From: DTPS01 sp049591295
GTDB lineage: Bacteria > Acidobacteriota > UBA4820 > DSQY01
Length of the DNA: 64,000 bases
Assembly (NCBI GenBank): GCA_049591295.1
Contig: JBAWEQ010000080.1
Span: 5,677 to 69,676 of the forward strand
Direction of reading: 5' to 3'
Shown: in pieces, positions 42,921 to 52,767 of the stretch
Layout of the letters: each line of letters starts with the position of its first letter
Numbering within the stretch: the first letter of the stretch is position 1
Notes under the pieces: generated by a model
What the model saw: only the letters and a program-made list of their open reading frames with translations
What the model was told of the DNA's origin: nothing
Database searches by the model: none
Made by a program: the position numbers and the translations under genes

Positions 42921-44311
42921 AGGGTCCTCCCCTCCCGGAACGCCCATTCGGCAGCTAGGGAGGGGAAAAAGATGCCGGCAGCTATGGAATAACGGCCCAC
43001 GTTCACGGAGGCCAATGCCACCAGTACGGCACTTACGGCCCCATACGACAGAGCCGCCAACGCGAAACCGTTGTGCACCACCCATTCCTTCTCGGCTTCC
43101 GTGCCGGGGCGCGGCATGCCATAGTCCATCCTCCCCAGCCAGGCGCTGGCCAGAAGACGGGCGGAATAGAGCACGATGGCGATCGCCAGAAAGGCCTGCA
43201 GCACGAGACCGAAGCGCAGCAACCCTCCCAGAGATTCCCAAAGGTTCGTCAGCGCAAAGAAGAGGTAGGCTCTCAGGTAGCGCCGCAAGACAAATCGGGA
43301 GAGCTCTCCTAGCCGCCTGTTGGCCAATACCGTGTCCTGACCGTACAGTTTTGCCGCTACGGGCGCCGCGATCTCCCAAGCGTCGATGTTGAAATCCCTC
43401 TTCCAGAGGCCCATGTCTATACCGCGCGGCCCCACGACGGCAGGAACCCCCTTGCGTTGGCGCTCCGCAAGGAGGGCTTGGGCCAGCGGCCGGACATCCG
43501 CTGGGACCTTCTCGACGAGCGAGGGGTCCAAAAGACCTACCGCCAGTCCCGAAGCCTGATAGCCTCCGAAGGAAGCCACGCCGAAGTCGTTCACGGCCCA
43601 TAACCTTAGGCCACAAAAAGCCACAAGGGGGAGCAGGGCGACCGCGGCCAGCCGCAAGACAAAGGGCCAGGCTGCTCGTTTTGTTGCCGGTTCGGACTTG
43701 GGCCTCATGAGATATAGGATCACGCCGGCGAATGGGGCGAGCACCACCCATATGACATTCAGGGGTCGCACGGCCCAGGCACCCAGCAAAAAAGCCCCCA
43801 GGGCGATCCAGGACATCCGCCCCGGACGGTCAGCCGCGACCCAGAAGAGACTGGCCAACACCCCGGCGGATAGGACCCGTCCGAGAAAATCGCTCATAAT
43901 ACATTGGCTGGAAGGGTCGTTGAGCAGGGTAACCAGGAAAGCACCCGCCAGAGCGAAGGACTGCCACCCAGCCGCGCCGAAACGGCGCAAGGCCCCATAC
44001 AGGAAAAACACCACGGCGACGTGGAGCCCCATCTGCACGAGCGGAAGAAGCGAGAGTCGGGGTGACACCCACTGCACCACCTTGAGAAAGAGCGGGTATC
44101 CGAAAGAGCGGACCCCGCCGAGCAGACCCAACCAGCCTTGGCGGCTCGCCTCGAGGTAGGAATCGGAATCCCCAGCCGCCCCAAGATGCAGCATGCCCAA
44201 GGCAATGGCAGCCGCCATGGTGGCAGCCGCGAGCACAATCATCCCGCCCAACGGTGAGCGAAACCAGCTCCGAATCGCAACCAATAGCCGTGGGTGGGAC
44301 GCGTCCGCCAT
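42884..44311 (-). CDS. Polytopic membrane glycosyltransferase-like protein
   Basis: 475 aa with about ten helices. The first periplasmic loop AAGDSDSYLEASRQGWLG then GYPLFLKVV resembles ArnT/PMT-type GT-C enzymes with an acidic catalytic loop. GAGGAGAAGTGA stands directly before the ATG, which abuts the stop of the upstream flavoprotein gene. Substrate unknown. Confidence 0.72.
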   Translation of the reverse strand: MADASHPRLLVAIRSWFRSPLGGMIVLAAATMAAAIALGMLHLGAAGDSDSYLEASRQGWLGLLGGVRSFGYPLFLKVVQWVSPRLSLLPLVQMGLHVAVVFFLYGALRRFGAAGWQSFALAGAFLVTLLNDPSSQCIMSDFLGRVLSAGVLASLFWVAADRPGRMSWIALGAFLLGAWAVRPLNVIWVVLAPFAGVILYLMRPKSEPATKRAAWPFVLRLAAVALLPLVAFCGLRLWAVNDFGVASFGGYQASGLAVGLLDPSLVEKVPADVRPLAQALLAERQRKGVPAVVGPRGIDMGLWKRDFNIDAWEIAAPVAAKLYGQDTVLANRRLGELSRFVLRRYLRAYLFFALTNLWESLGGLLRFGLVLQAFLAIAIVLYSARLLASAWLGRMDYGMPRPGTEAEKEWVVHNGFALAALSYGAVSAVLVALASVNVGRYSIAAGIFFPSLAAEWAFREGRTLWGYFQCRRTIH

Positions 44312-45922
44312 TCACTTCTCCTCGTGGTACTCCTGCTCGGTGTTGACGGCCCAGAGGTTCTCCTTGGAGGTGATCCCGGCCAGGATGTTGTCCACGGCGG
44401 TCATGGCGCAGAGCATGGAGTGGTCCTGGTTGTTGTACTTGTGCATACCGTTGCGGCCAATGGGGTAGAGGTTCTCCAGGCCGTCCAGGAAGCTCCGCAC
44501 CACGTCGAAGCGGTCGTAGGTGCCGAAGTAGGCCGGGTAGGTCTTGGGCTGACGGATCACCACGCGGTCCAGCACATCCTCGGGCTCGATCACGCCGATG
44601 GCGGCCAGTTCCCTCACCGCCAGCTCCCCGATGGCCTCGTCCGTCATGCCCCAGAAGTCGTCCCCCTCGTTGCAGAAGTACTCCACGCCCATCCAGACGG
44701 TGGAAGGGTCGGCCACCAGGTAGGGGCTCCAGTTGTTGAAAAGCTGGAGGCGCCCGATCTTGACCTCCGGCTCCTGGATGTAGATCCAGTTGTCGGGGAT
44801 GATGCCGTTCACCGTGGGAATCCGGCTCTCGTTCTCGATCTTCAGCTTGCGCAGCAGCACGCCCACGGTGACGAAGTCGCGGTAGACGAGGCCCGCCGCC
44901 ACCTCGGCCGCTTCCGCCGGCACTGTGCCCCCCATGGCCGCCACCAGGTCCTTGATGGCCATGGTGGAGAAAAAGATATCACCTGACAGCTCGTGCCTCT
45001 CTCCCGTGACCTCGTTCTCCGTGACCACCGCCTCGATGTGCCCGGGCGACCACCGGACACCGACCACCTTCTGGTTCAGCCGCACCTCGCCGCCCGCCGC
45101 CGCCACCTGGGCGGCCACCGTCTCCCACATCTGTCCCGGCCCGAGCTTGGGGTAGAGGAAGCGCTCGATGAGGCTCGTCTGGGTGCCTTTCTGGGCGATG
45201 CCTGCCCGGCTGCGGAAGGGTTTGGCCAGCGCGTGGAAAACGGCGCTCCACACCGAGAGCCCCTTCACCCTCTGGGCGCCCCATTCGGGCTTGATGACGG
45301 AGCAGGGCACGCCCCACACCTTTTCGGTGTAATCGCGAAAGAAGGTGTTGTAGAGCTCCCGGCCGAAGCGGTTGACGAAGAAGTCCTCCAGGGAGCGCTC
45401 CTCGCGTATGGGGAAGAGCGAGGCCCTCAGGTAGCTGAAGCCGATGCGCACGAGGCGCATGAGGCCCATCTTCCGCAGGGTATCCAGGCTCAAGGTGATG
45501 GGATAGCTAAAGAACTTGCGGAGGAACAGGATCCGCGACAGGCGCTGGCGCACCAGCATGACGAGGTTCTCACGCTCGGGGTCGGGGGCGGGCCGCGACA
45601 CCGCCTCGCCTCGAAGCCCGCGCGTCCTCGCCTCCTTCGCCAGGGGGATCTCCCGGCCCAGGAGCCGGTCGTCCCGCGAGGGCGCCCCCTGCATGGGCAG
45701 CACGTTCTGCCACCACTCCATCACCCGGTCCGACTTAGAGAAGAAGCGGTGGCCGCCGATGTCCATCCGGTTGCCCTTGTGGACCACCGTCCGCGCGATG
45801 CCGCCGATCTCCCCCGTGGCCTCAAGGACGATGGGCTTAACGTCGGTGCGGTCCAGCAGCTCCCACGCCGCCGTCAACCCCGCCGGCCCCGCCCCGATGA
45901 TGATCGCGGTCTTAGCGGCCAT
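44312..45922 (-). CDS. FAD-dependent oxidoreductase, amine-oxidase/UDP-galactopyranose-mutase-like
   Basis: 536 aa. N-terminal dinucleotide motif IIIGAGPAGLTAAWELL (about 6-22), EATGEIGGIARTV, and IGGHRFFSKSDRVMEWW are followed by RDYTEKVWGVPC. The C-terminus YPIGRNGMHKYNNQDHSML is the second FAD contact. Relatives are annotated NAD(P)/FAD-dependent oxidoreductases of glycan loci, some with mutase-like folds. The reaction is uncertain. ATG at 45922 opens MAAKTAIIIGAG; an upstream frame extends to 45988. Confidence 0.82.
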   Translation of the reverse strand: MAAKTAIIIGAGPAGLTAAWELLDRTDVKPIVLEATGEIGGIARTVVHKGNRMDIGGHRFFSKSDRVMEWWQNVLPMQGAPSRDDRLLGREIPLAKEARTRGLRGEAVSRPAPDPERENLVMLVRQRLSRILFLRKFFSYPITLSLDTLRKMGLMRLVRIGFSYLRASLFPIREERSLEDFFVNRFGRELYNTFFRDYTEKVWGVPCSVIKPEWGAQRVKGLSVWSAVFHALAKPFRSRAGIAQKGTQTSLIERFLYPKLGPGQMWETVAAQVAAAGGEVRLNQKVVGVRWSPGHIEAVVTENEVTGERHELSGDIFFSTMAIKDLVAAMGGTVPAEAAEVAAGLVYRDFVTVGVLLRKLKIENESRIPTVNGIIPDNWIYIQEPEVKIGRLQLFNNWSPYLVADPSTVWMGVEYFCNEGDDFWGMTDEAIGELAVRELAAIGVIEPEDVLDRVVIRQPKTYPAYFGTYDRFDVVRSFLDGLENLYPIGRNGMHKYNNQDHSMLCAMTAVDNILAGITSKENLWAVNTEQEYHEEK

Positions 45923-46015
45923 GAGACGCTGTCTCCACGGCAAGTATGCTTCCCATGGCGCAACCTCGTCGAGCCAAGAATGCGGCACGGGGAGCCCCTA
46001 ACGCCATTCCGGCAG

Positions 46016-47641
46016 TCATCGTCGCTCCGGATGGGCGGCAGGCTTCACCGCCATGTCGGCCCTGCCGACAATCAGCAATCCGGTGCAGCGAGCCAAAGGC
46101 CTGTAGTGGAGACTGACCCAGCCCACCACTGGGTCGCCTGGGTCAGGGCCATAGCGCCCGTCGAGGAGAATCCAATCGGGTGGCTTGGCCGCCAGGTGAG
46201 CGAGGAGGTCGTGCACCATCGCGGGATCGAAGCGGCCCATGTCGAAGTTATCATAGGGCGTGGCCCCCACCCTGCGCAGGACGAAGGAGTAGAAGGAGCA
46301 GTAGTCATAGCAGAAGACGCTCTGGCCGGGCTGCAGAAAGCGCTTCTGGAACTGATACAGCAGTTCCCATGAGGGCTTACTTTGGGCTACCTCAGTAGTC
46401 AGCTTGCCTGACGGGAAGTCGAAAGAACTCCTCGGGGCGAGGTAAGGATAGGGCAGGGAGGTGGTCGCCACGGTGATAGCCAGCGGGAGCATGAGTCCGG
46501 CACCCGTAAGCCGGGAAAACCATCGAGGCTGGCACTTCCTGACCCGTTCCCATTCCCAGAGAATCAGTAGGAACGCACCCGGAAAGGCAAAAATCAGGGT
46601 CATGACCGTGGGCCTGTGCAGGGCCATCAGCACCAGTGCCCCGGTCATACAGAGCAGGACCAGCCATGGCCACCGCTCCTCTTCGGAGAGTCTCCGCAAG
46701 CGCGCGCTCCTCAGCAGGGTGAGCGCTACTGCCACGGGAAAAACCAGAAACACTACCGCCATGCCGACACCTTGGCCCAGGTCGTTCGCGAGGGTCCAGG
46801 CATCCCCCGTCCTCCACACCGCCGGCAGCGCCCGAAAGGTCGCAGACCATCCCTGTCCCCATCCCACGCGATTTCCCGGGTTGTCATGGTAGAGCCTCAA
46901 CGGCGCCCAGAGGAGGTCATCGAGGATTTGCGAAGCGGGCACCTTCGCCAGCAGAGTGACCACGATCGGGCCTGCCACTACGAGTCCCCCGCCCACGAAT
47001 AGCCCGATTTTCTTCCAGCGCCGTTCCCCGCCCGAGAGCAGCAACAGTAGGATGACGAGAAGCACCCAGTAACCGCCTTCGTCCTGCAACATGAGTCCGC
47101 CGGCCCCGGCCAAGGCGCCCGAGGCGAACAGCAAACCCCGCCTCTCCCCCCGGTCGGAGAGGGCGAGACACGCCGCCGACAGAAAGAGCGCCGCATTCAC
47201 CATCCAGTGATGGCTGACGATCGGCCACACCACAAAGCCCACCGCAACCTGCGACAGGAACAGCACCGCCAGCGAGGCCCGCGAAAGATTTAGGGCCTTC
47301 CCTAAGAGCGCAAGACCCAGCAGCATCACGCCGTTGACCAGCCACGCGAGCCACCGGGCCGCCACCAGCGTTGTCCCGAAGAGGCGCAGCCACCCCGCAA
47401 TAAGATAAAGGGACCCGGGTGCTACAAAGAAAAAGAAGTCCCTGTAAGGCACCTGCCCGTGCAAAATCCTCAGGGCGCCCGCAAGCAGCACCCCCTCGTC
47501 CCCGGAACTGAATTCCAGGAAGGTCAGGTGCAGATACTGCAAGGGCTCCCACAGGGCCAAGGCGAACAACAGCCAGGGGAGCACCCGCTTGACCCTTTCC
47601 CCCAGGCTTGTCGTCCCCTTCTCTACCGCCGCCTCGCTCAT
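46016..47641 (-). CDS. Polytopic membrane glycosyltransferase-like protein (PMT/ArnT superfamily)
   Basis: 541 aa. The first loop after helix one reads SSGDEGVLLAGALRILHGQV then PYRDFFFF, the DE/DxD-like acidic site and PYRDFF signature seen in PMT-type transferases. About ten further helices and a periplasmic C-terminal domain follow. ATG at 47641 overlaps the GtrA-fusion stop by four bases. Probably moves a polyprenyl-linked sugar. Confidence 0.78.
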   Translation of the reverse strand: MSEAAVEKGTTSLGERVKRVLPWLLFALALWEPLQYLHLTFLEFSSGDEGVLLAGALRILHGQVPYRDFFFFVAPGSLYLIAGWLRLFGTTLVAARWLAWLVNGVMLLGLALLGKALNLSRASLAVLFLSQVAVGFVVWPIVSHHWMVNAALFLSAACLALSDRGERRGLLFASGALAGAGGLMLQDEGGYWVLLVILLLLLSGGERRWKKIGLFVGGGLVVAGPIVVTLLAKVPASQILDDLLWAPLRLYHDNPGNRVGWGQGWSATFRALPAVWRTGDAWTLANDLGQGVGMAVVFLVFPVAVALTLLRSARLRRLSEEERWPWLVLLCMTGALVLMALHRPTVMTLIFAFPGAFLLILWEWERVRKCQPRWFSRLTGAGLMLPLAITVATTSLPYPYLAPRSSFDFPSGKLTTEVAQSKPSWELLYQFQKRFLQPGQSVFCYDYCSFYSFVLRRVGATPYDNFDMGRFDPAMVHDLLAHLAAKPPDWILLDGRYGPDPGDPVVGWVSLHYRPLARCTGLLIVGRADMAVKPAAHPERR

Positions 47642-48495
47642 CGAAACAGGCTCACCTTTCTCACCGCGAAGTTCCAGACGAACACCAGCGCCGTCGTGAT
47701 GAGCTTGGAGTACAGGTAATAAAGGCCGGCCACGCTGGTGAGGAGCCACATGGAGAGATCGTTGAGCCCTAGCCCTAGCACGCCCACGAGCGCGAAGAGT
47801 CCAAATTCCACCCAGCGGTTGCTCACTGCTCGCTTACTGAACACCCACAGGACGCTGAAGGTATAGTTGATGATGAGCCCCACCACGAAGGCGAGGGTGG
47901 CCGAGGTGAGGTAGTAGAGGCCGCCGTAATGGGTGAGGGCGTACAGGAGCCCGAAATCTATTACGAAAGCCGCCCCGCCCACCACCGTGTAACGGAAGAA
48001 TTGGACCAGCGTGCTCTCGGTAGGCGTGCCGAACAAGTCCTTCAGGATGGTCTTCACCTCTTGGCCAGCCTGCCATATATCGGAGCGCAGATCCCCTTTC
48101 GACTCCCGGAAGACGAAGCGCCGCATGAGCAGGAAGGAGATCATCGCTGAGGGCAGCGTAGCCACCGCAGCCGTCACAAGCACGTGTACACCAAGCTCTT
48201 TGAAGAGCCTCAGAACCCCTACCCCCACCACGTACATGAAGCCGTAAACCCCGAAAAAACGCACAATCAGCCGGTTATCACGACTCTTGAAAACGATGGT
48301 CCCCGTCGTTTTGAAGTTGAAGAGAATTCCAAGGATGGTCTCGATGAGAGCAGCCAGAGCATAGTGCAGGCCCAGCAGAATGAAGAGGGCGAAGACCGAG
48401 TAGCCGAAGAGGGTGTTGATACCGCCCACAAAGAGGAAGCGGATAAAAGGTACGGCCCAGAGCCTCCGAATAGTAGCGGGCAGGGCCAGAGGCAT
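47638..48495 (-). CDS. Double GtrA-domain membrane protein
   Basis: 285 aa, two GtrA-like four-helix domains in one chain. The first (about 15-125) opens FIRFLFVGGINTLFGYSVFA; the second (about 165-285) opens QFFRYTVVGGAAFVIDFGLL. Single GtrA proteins (about 120-140 aa) are proposed flippases for polyprenyl-phosphate sugars. The start overlaps the GT2 stop by one base (TAATG), so GtrB-like and GtrA-like proteins are made together. Confidence 0.88.
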   Translation of the reverse strand: MPLALPATIRRLWAVPFIRFLFVGGINTLFGYSVFALFILLGLHYALAALIETILGILFNFKTTGTIVFKSRDNRLIVRFFGVYGFMYVVGVGVLRLFKELGVHVLVTAAVATLPSAMISFLLMRRFVFRESKGDLRSDIWQAGQEVKTILKDLFGTPTESTLVQFFRYTVVGGAAFVIDFGLLYALTHYGGLYYLTSATLAFVVGLIINYTFSVLWVFSKRAVSNRWVEFGLFALVGVLGLGLNDLSMWLLTSVAGLYYLYSKLITTALVFVWNFAVRKVSLFR

Positions 48496-49517
48496 TACCG
48501 GTCCGTGTCGGAGGCCGCTACGTCCCCCGCCTTCTCTGCTTCCCCTTGCTTTCTCGGCTTCACAGATCCCGGCTCGTTTAATGGCGGCTCGAAGTTGATC
48601 CGTTCCTTCTCGATGACCAGCGGCCGTTTGCGGACGTGCGTGTAGATGAAGCCGATATACTCCCCCAGAATGCCCGTAAAGAAGAGCTGGATCGACCCCA
48701 AGAAAAATACCGCCACCAGGAGTGGCGCAAGTCCAAGCGTGAATTCCTTCCAAAAAAGGAGCTTGTAGACCAAATACCCCATGCCGACGAGAAAGCTCAG
48801 GGCCGACATGGCGAAGCCGAGCATGGTCGCGAGCCTGAGCGGCACCTTGCTGTGGCTCGTAATCCCCAACATGGCAACGTCGTACAAGCGGTAGAAGTTA
48901 TATGTGCTCTTGCCCCTCTTACGCGCAGGTTGGTCGAAGTGGACGAGAGCACGTTCAAACCCCGCCTCCATGACCAGCCCGCGGAAATACGGATAGGGGT
49001 CGTCCATCTTCCGCAGGGCCTCGATGATGCAGCGGTCATAGAGGCCGAAGCCGTAATAATTCTCGATCAGCTCGATCTCCGAGAGGCGACTCACTAGCCT
49101 GTAATAGAACCTCCGGATGGAGTACATCAGCTTCGACTCCCCAGCGCTGCGCTTCACCGCCAGGACAACCTTGTAGCCCTCCTCCCACTTCTTAATGAAC
49201 GTCGGGATCAGCTCGGGTGGGTCCTGCAAATCGGCGGCCACGGGTATCACAGCATCGCCCCGGCATTGCAGGATGCCGTAAACCCCCGACCGCGTTACCC
49301 CGAAATTCCGGCTGTTCAAAATCACCTTTACGCGCCTGTCCCGCGCCGCAAGTGTCCGGAGCTTATCCTGAGTGCCATCCGTTGAAGCGTTATCGATGAA
49401 GACGTGTTCATAGACATAATCGTTAAGACCTTCGAAGACCTCCTTTACCCTCGCACACACCTCCTCGACATTATCAACTTCGTTATAGCAATGGCTTAAC
49501 ACACTCATCAGAACCAT
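48495..49517 (-). CDS. Polyprenyl-phosphate glycosyltransferase, GT2 (GtrB-like)
   Basis: 340 aa. SHCYNEVDNVEEVCARVKE, DNASTDGTQ and the metal motif AADLQDPPELIP, then two C-terminal helices (about 230-255 and 265-290) and a charged tail. It probably charges the lipid carrier used by the coupled GtrA fusion. The gene lies at the edge of an AT-richer island that starts upstream of it. Confidence 0.9.
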   Translation of the reverse strand: MVLMSVLSHCYNEVDNVEEVCARVKEVFEGLNDYVYEHVFIDNASTDGTQDKLRTLAARDRRVKVILNSRNFGVTRSGVYGILQCRGDAVIPVAADLQDPPELIPTFIKKWEEGYKVVLAVKRSAGESKLMYSIRRFYYRLVSRLSEIELIENYYGFGLYDRCIIEALRKMDDPYPYFRGLVMEAGFERALVHFDQPARKRGKSTYNFYRLYDVAMLGITSHSKVPLRLATMLGFAMSALSFLVGMGYLVYKLLFWKEFTLGLAPLLVAVFFLGSIQLFFTGILGEYIGFIYTHVRKRPLVIEKERINFEPPLNEPGSVKPRKQGEAEKAGDVAASDTDR

Positions 49518-49554
49518 CTATACTCTCCCAACCATTCCATTTCACGCGTGCCCA

Positions 49555-51324
49555 TCATAGTCCCCTCCTCTGCAAAAGAACCCACAACTTCGACTCAGCT
49601 ACCTTAGTATAGTCTTTCGCCAACATTGCCGCATAATGCCTTTGCATAAAGGCTGAGGTGTAGGGAATTACCGCTCTCTTGGGTATCATGATTATATCAA
49701 CAGTTGCGACAAGCTTCTGCACACTTGGAGCCGTTCTCCCCGTCACATTTCCCGTGTAGTTCCACATCGGCATATCCCACCGTGCACTGGGCAGGCCAAG
49801 TGCAAATGGAAACGGATTGGAGTAATCCATTACCATAATGGTGCTCTTCTCTGTAATTCTCGGCTTCAGTAGCTTCAGCCCATCCTTAATCCAACAGCAA
49901 TATTCGAAAGCGGTCATTTGCTTAACCCACGGATTCCTAGATAACAGCGCCGACACCCCCTCATTCTCGGTAAGCGCCGTCTCCCTGTATCTCTGATAAC
50001 CCTCAAAAACATCATCAACGGCCGAACATCCGTTCTCCTCCACATTTCCCCTTATGACGATTTCCGCGGGTGGCAATATAAGTTCTTCGATGCTCTTCTC
50101 ATGGAACCTACACTTCTCAATAAGCACGGCGTTGCTTTCCTTCCATGACACAGAATTAATTACGCTCGCCACATCCGGGACAAGAACCGTCCCTATTAAA
50201 AACACCGCCACCACCCAACCAATCCATAGCTCGCCTCCTCTCTCCGCGCCCCTTGAATCCTGCCCCATCCCTGCCGGTCCCAAGAGATATCCGGCCGCTA
50301 AGCCAATCAACGGGATCTGCACCAACTGACCATTTGTACTTGTTACCATAATACTCGCGGCAACCACTACCATAACTGTAAGCAACACCCGCTGGGACCG
50401 CGGCGTCCAGTCGCGGACCACCGCTGCCCATGCGATAAATAACAGCATCAACGGTACACCGTTACTGTCCAACACCCGCAACAATCCTTCGATTCTGTCC
50501 ACAGGCTGATAAAGAGGTTCCATTCTCGACAAATCGCTGAGGTATCCCACAATAGATATTCTCAAGCTGACCCCAAGCACGAATATGACACCTATTACGC
50601 CTATTAGTTTCGCAAGCAGGGCCCACCAACGATTACCTCTAATTATATTAGCATAACACACAATTCCACACGCCACCAAGAAAAAATTCATTTTGACATA
50701 GAACTCCATGCCAATACAAAGAGAACCCAACATAAAGTTCAGACGATCTAGCCAGTCACAATGCACTAACCTTCGTGGGAAGATTTCCTCAACGGCAATA
50801 ATGCACAGCAAAGCCCAACCTACCCTATCATATAGCATCGCATAGGAGGTGCCCTTGTAATGGAAGCCAAGCGGATAAGTGGCAATTGGAAGAACAAAGA
50901 CCATACTCGACACAAGGAAGCACAACAACGCCGGCATTCTTCTGCTACCAATAGACCAGATAGCCGCAGCACTCGTAGCCGCGAAAATGCACATGCCAAC
51001 AGTGATTGCCTGCACTTTTGGCCCCACTATAGCCATTCCTACTCGTATCAAGTCGAGAAAGAAGTCCCCATAGGGATAAGAAAAATCAATATGCGCCCTT
51101 TGGCCACAACATAGTCGCCAGGCTGCATCCAGAAAGATCGTTGTATCCCAAGGAAACATCAGTTGATGGCTAAATCCCATTCTGAGGACAATCAATACGG
51201 TGATCATAACAACACACGCGAACATGCATCCCCAGAACACATACGCCTTCTTGCTAATACTACTCACAGCAAAACGAAGATACTCCTCAGCTCTTTCCAG
51301 ATCCAACCTATTCCTTTGCATCAT
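49555..51324 (-). CDS. Large membrane protein of unknown function in AT-rich island
   Basis: 589 aa with about ten to twelve helices. An acidic loop MFPWDTTIFLDAAWRLCCGQ after the first helix, then RAHIDFSYPYGDFFLDLIR, echoes the PMT-type layout, but I see no decisive motif. Composition is markedly AT-rich (18 of 60 G+C at 50641-50700). A glycosyltransferase or polymerase of the glycan locus is plausible. Overall identity is not recognised. Confidence 0.65.
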   Translation of the reverse strand: MMQRNRLDLERAEEYLRFAVSSISKKAYVFWGCMFACVVMITVLIVLRMGFSHQLMFPWDTTIFLDAAWRLCCGQRAHIDFSYPYGDFFLDLIRVGMAIVGPKVQAITVGMCIFAATSAAAIWSIGSRRMPALLCFLVSSMVFVLPIATYPLGFHYKGTSYAMLYDRVGWALLCIIAVEEIFPRRLVHCDWLDRLNFMLGSLCIGMEFYVKMNFFLVACGIVCYANIIRGNRWWALLAKLIGVIGVIFVLGVSLRISIVGYLSDLSRMEPLYQPVDRIEGLLRVLDSNGVPLMLLFIAWAAVVRDWTPRSQRVLLTVMVVVAASIMVTSTNGQLVQIPLIGLAAGYLLGPAGMGQDSRGAERGGELWIGWVVAVFLIGTVLVPDVASVINSVSWKESNAVLIEKCRFHEKSIEELILPPAEIVIRGNVEENGCSAVDDVFEGYQRYRETALTENEGVSALLSRNPWVKQMTAFEYCCWIKDGLKLLKPRITEKSTIMVMDYSNPFPFALGLPSARWDMPMWNYTGNVTGRTAPSVQKLVATVDIIMIPKRAVIPYTSAFMQRHYAAMLAKDYTKVAESKLWVLLQRRGL

Positions 51325-51385
51325 TACTTACCCCAATCCACTTTCCTATCTACTTCATCCACCGCTTCCGGCCCCGCTATCACCA

Positions 51386-52297
51386 TTACCATCCCTCCAG
51401 CGCTGTACCAGCGGGGCGTTCCTGCCAATCTTGAAGTGCCTGAGCAATAGAATGAATGTCGTTCAAGCCCACGACGCTGCTAAGGCGCTCTAGCCTTAGT
51501 CCTCCATTCAAGGGTCGCTTAGCCTTTTGATGCAAATTAGCTGTTAGGCATCCATCAATCCAAGAAGTATCGCCATTCCACCTCTGCACAATCGCTACAG
51601 CAAAGTCAGCCCTGCTAAGCAACTCCATTCCGACAACGTTGACAATTCCCTCCGCATTACTTTCCAGAAGGCCTTTTACCACCTTGGCCAAATCTCGACT
51701 GTAGGTTGGAGTCGATATTTGGTCTGAGGGCACTCTAATGTGCTGCCCAGCGTGGAGTTGCCGAAACAGTCGATATACAAAGTTTTTCCCCCTGTATTCC
51801 GGGCCATAGATCCCAGTCGAACGAACAATAAGGGCGCGTCGGTCAGCAGCCAAGACCATCCGCTCTCCTAGAAGCTTGCTTCTACCATATACCGACAGTG
51901 GGCGCGCCGAATCTTCCTCCGAGTAAGGTCCAGCGATACCATCGAAGACATAATCCGAAGAGAGATATACAAAGCGCCCTCCGCGATTGCTGACCTCCTC
52001 CGCCAGGTTCGCTGGAATCGAGGCGTTCGCTCTAAGTGCTCTCTTCTCGTCATCCTCACAAGCGTCCACATCGCTCCAACCCGCAGCGTATACCACGTGC
52101 TTTGGCCTGGCGGCATCAAGCACATCCCTCATTGCAAGAAACCCAGCGCCATTTGTGCGGAGGTCGATACTTACGACTCCAGCCGTATTTCTTGCCTCGC
52201 GATCCACACCTAGCGCAGAATCACCAAGGCACTCCATTAGTGCGCTGCCAACTAAGCCCCGAGCTCCAACCACTAGCACCGTGCCCACGTCAGCCAT
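51386..52297 (-). CDS. RmlD-like NAD(P)-dependent sugar nucleotide reductase/epimerase
   Basis: 303 aa SDR. Nucleotide motif VLVVGARGLVGSALME near residue 6, then VYAAGWSDVDACEDDEKRA, SSDYVFDGIAGPYSEED and the catalytic YGRSK. This pattern is that of RmlD (dTDP-4-dehydrorhamnose reductase) and relatives. ATG at 52297 overlaps the cupin gene by eight bases; an in-frame ATG at 52333 is the alternative. Whether the product is rhamnose depends on genes not present (rmlA, rmlB). Confidence 0.82.
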   Translation of the reverse strand: MADVGTVLVVGARGLVGSALMECLGDSALGVDREARNTAGVVSIDLRTNGAGFLAMRDVLDAARPKHVVYAAGWSDVDACEDDEKRALRANASIPANLAEEVSNRGGRFVYLSSDYVFDGIAGPYSEEDSARPLSVYGRSKLLGERMVLAADRRALIVRSTGIYGPEYRGKNFVYRLFRQLHAGQHIRVPSDQISTPTYSRDLAKVVKGLLESNAEGIVNVVGMELLSRADFAVAIVQRWNGDTSWIDGCLTANLHQKAKRPLNGGLRLERLSSVVGLNDIHSIAQALQDWQERPAGTALEGW

Positions 52298-52739
52298 TCT
52301 TGATGGCCCAAGTGTACGGAATCGTGCAGTCATCCCAAGGCAGCCGCTTCATCTCACCTTCTCTGTATTCTGTCGTGGCGACATTGCATAGCATACTTGG
52401 ATACACTGCAATGCCCCTGAAGCCGTTCCAGATTGCAGGGGGGATCTGTACAAGGTAATAGCATTCCGGACCCAGGTATATCTCCTGCACCTCTCCCCGC
52501 GTCGGAGAACCCACCCTATCGTCATACAGAACCAGCTTAATAAGGCCATGTGGACAGCAATAATTCAGAGTCATCTCGGAATGAAGATGCCACCCCTTCA
52601 CGACACCCGGATTGATCCACGAGAAATATACCTCACCAACCACCCCGAACTCCTTATCGCTTCTTTTGATCATATGCATAATTTTGCCACGCTCATCTAC
52701 GATTATCTCTCTCGCTGCCATTCGCACACCCTCAATCAT
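52290..52739 (-). CDS. RmlC/FdtA-like sugar epimerase or isomerase (cupin)
   Basis: 149 aa. EVYFSWINPGVVKGWHLHSE carries the histidines of the RmlC-type cupin; NYCCPHGLIKLVLYDD and PPAIWNGFRGI follow. The length suits the dTDP-4-dehydrorhamnose 3,5-epimerase-related family. It is coupled to the RmlD-like reductase and probably supplies its substrate. Confidence 0.75.
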   Translation of the reverse strand: MIEGVRMAAREIIVDERGKIMHMIKRSDKEFGVVGEVYFSWINPGVVKGWHLHSEMTLNYCCPHGLIKLVLYDDRVGSPTRGEVQEIYLGPECYYLVQIPPAIWNGFRGIAVYPSMLCNVATTEYREGEMKRLPWDDCTIPYTWAIKNG

Positions 52740-52767
52740 GGCTCCTCCGCAAATAGCGCTTGTCTGA

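Noticed and set aside
42921..43751. N-terminal extension of the YfhO-like gene
   Set aside because: It overlaps a well-supported membrane-protein gene in another frame, and GGAGG plus ATG at 42920 explains the start.
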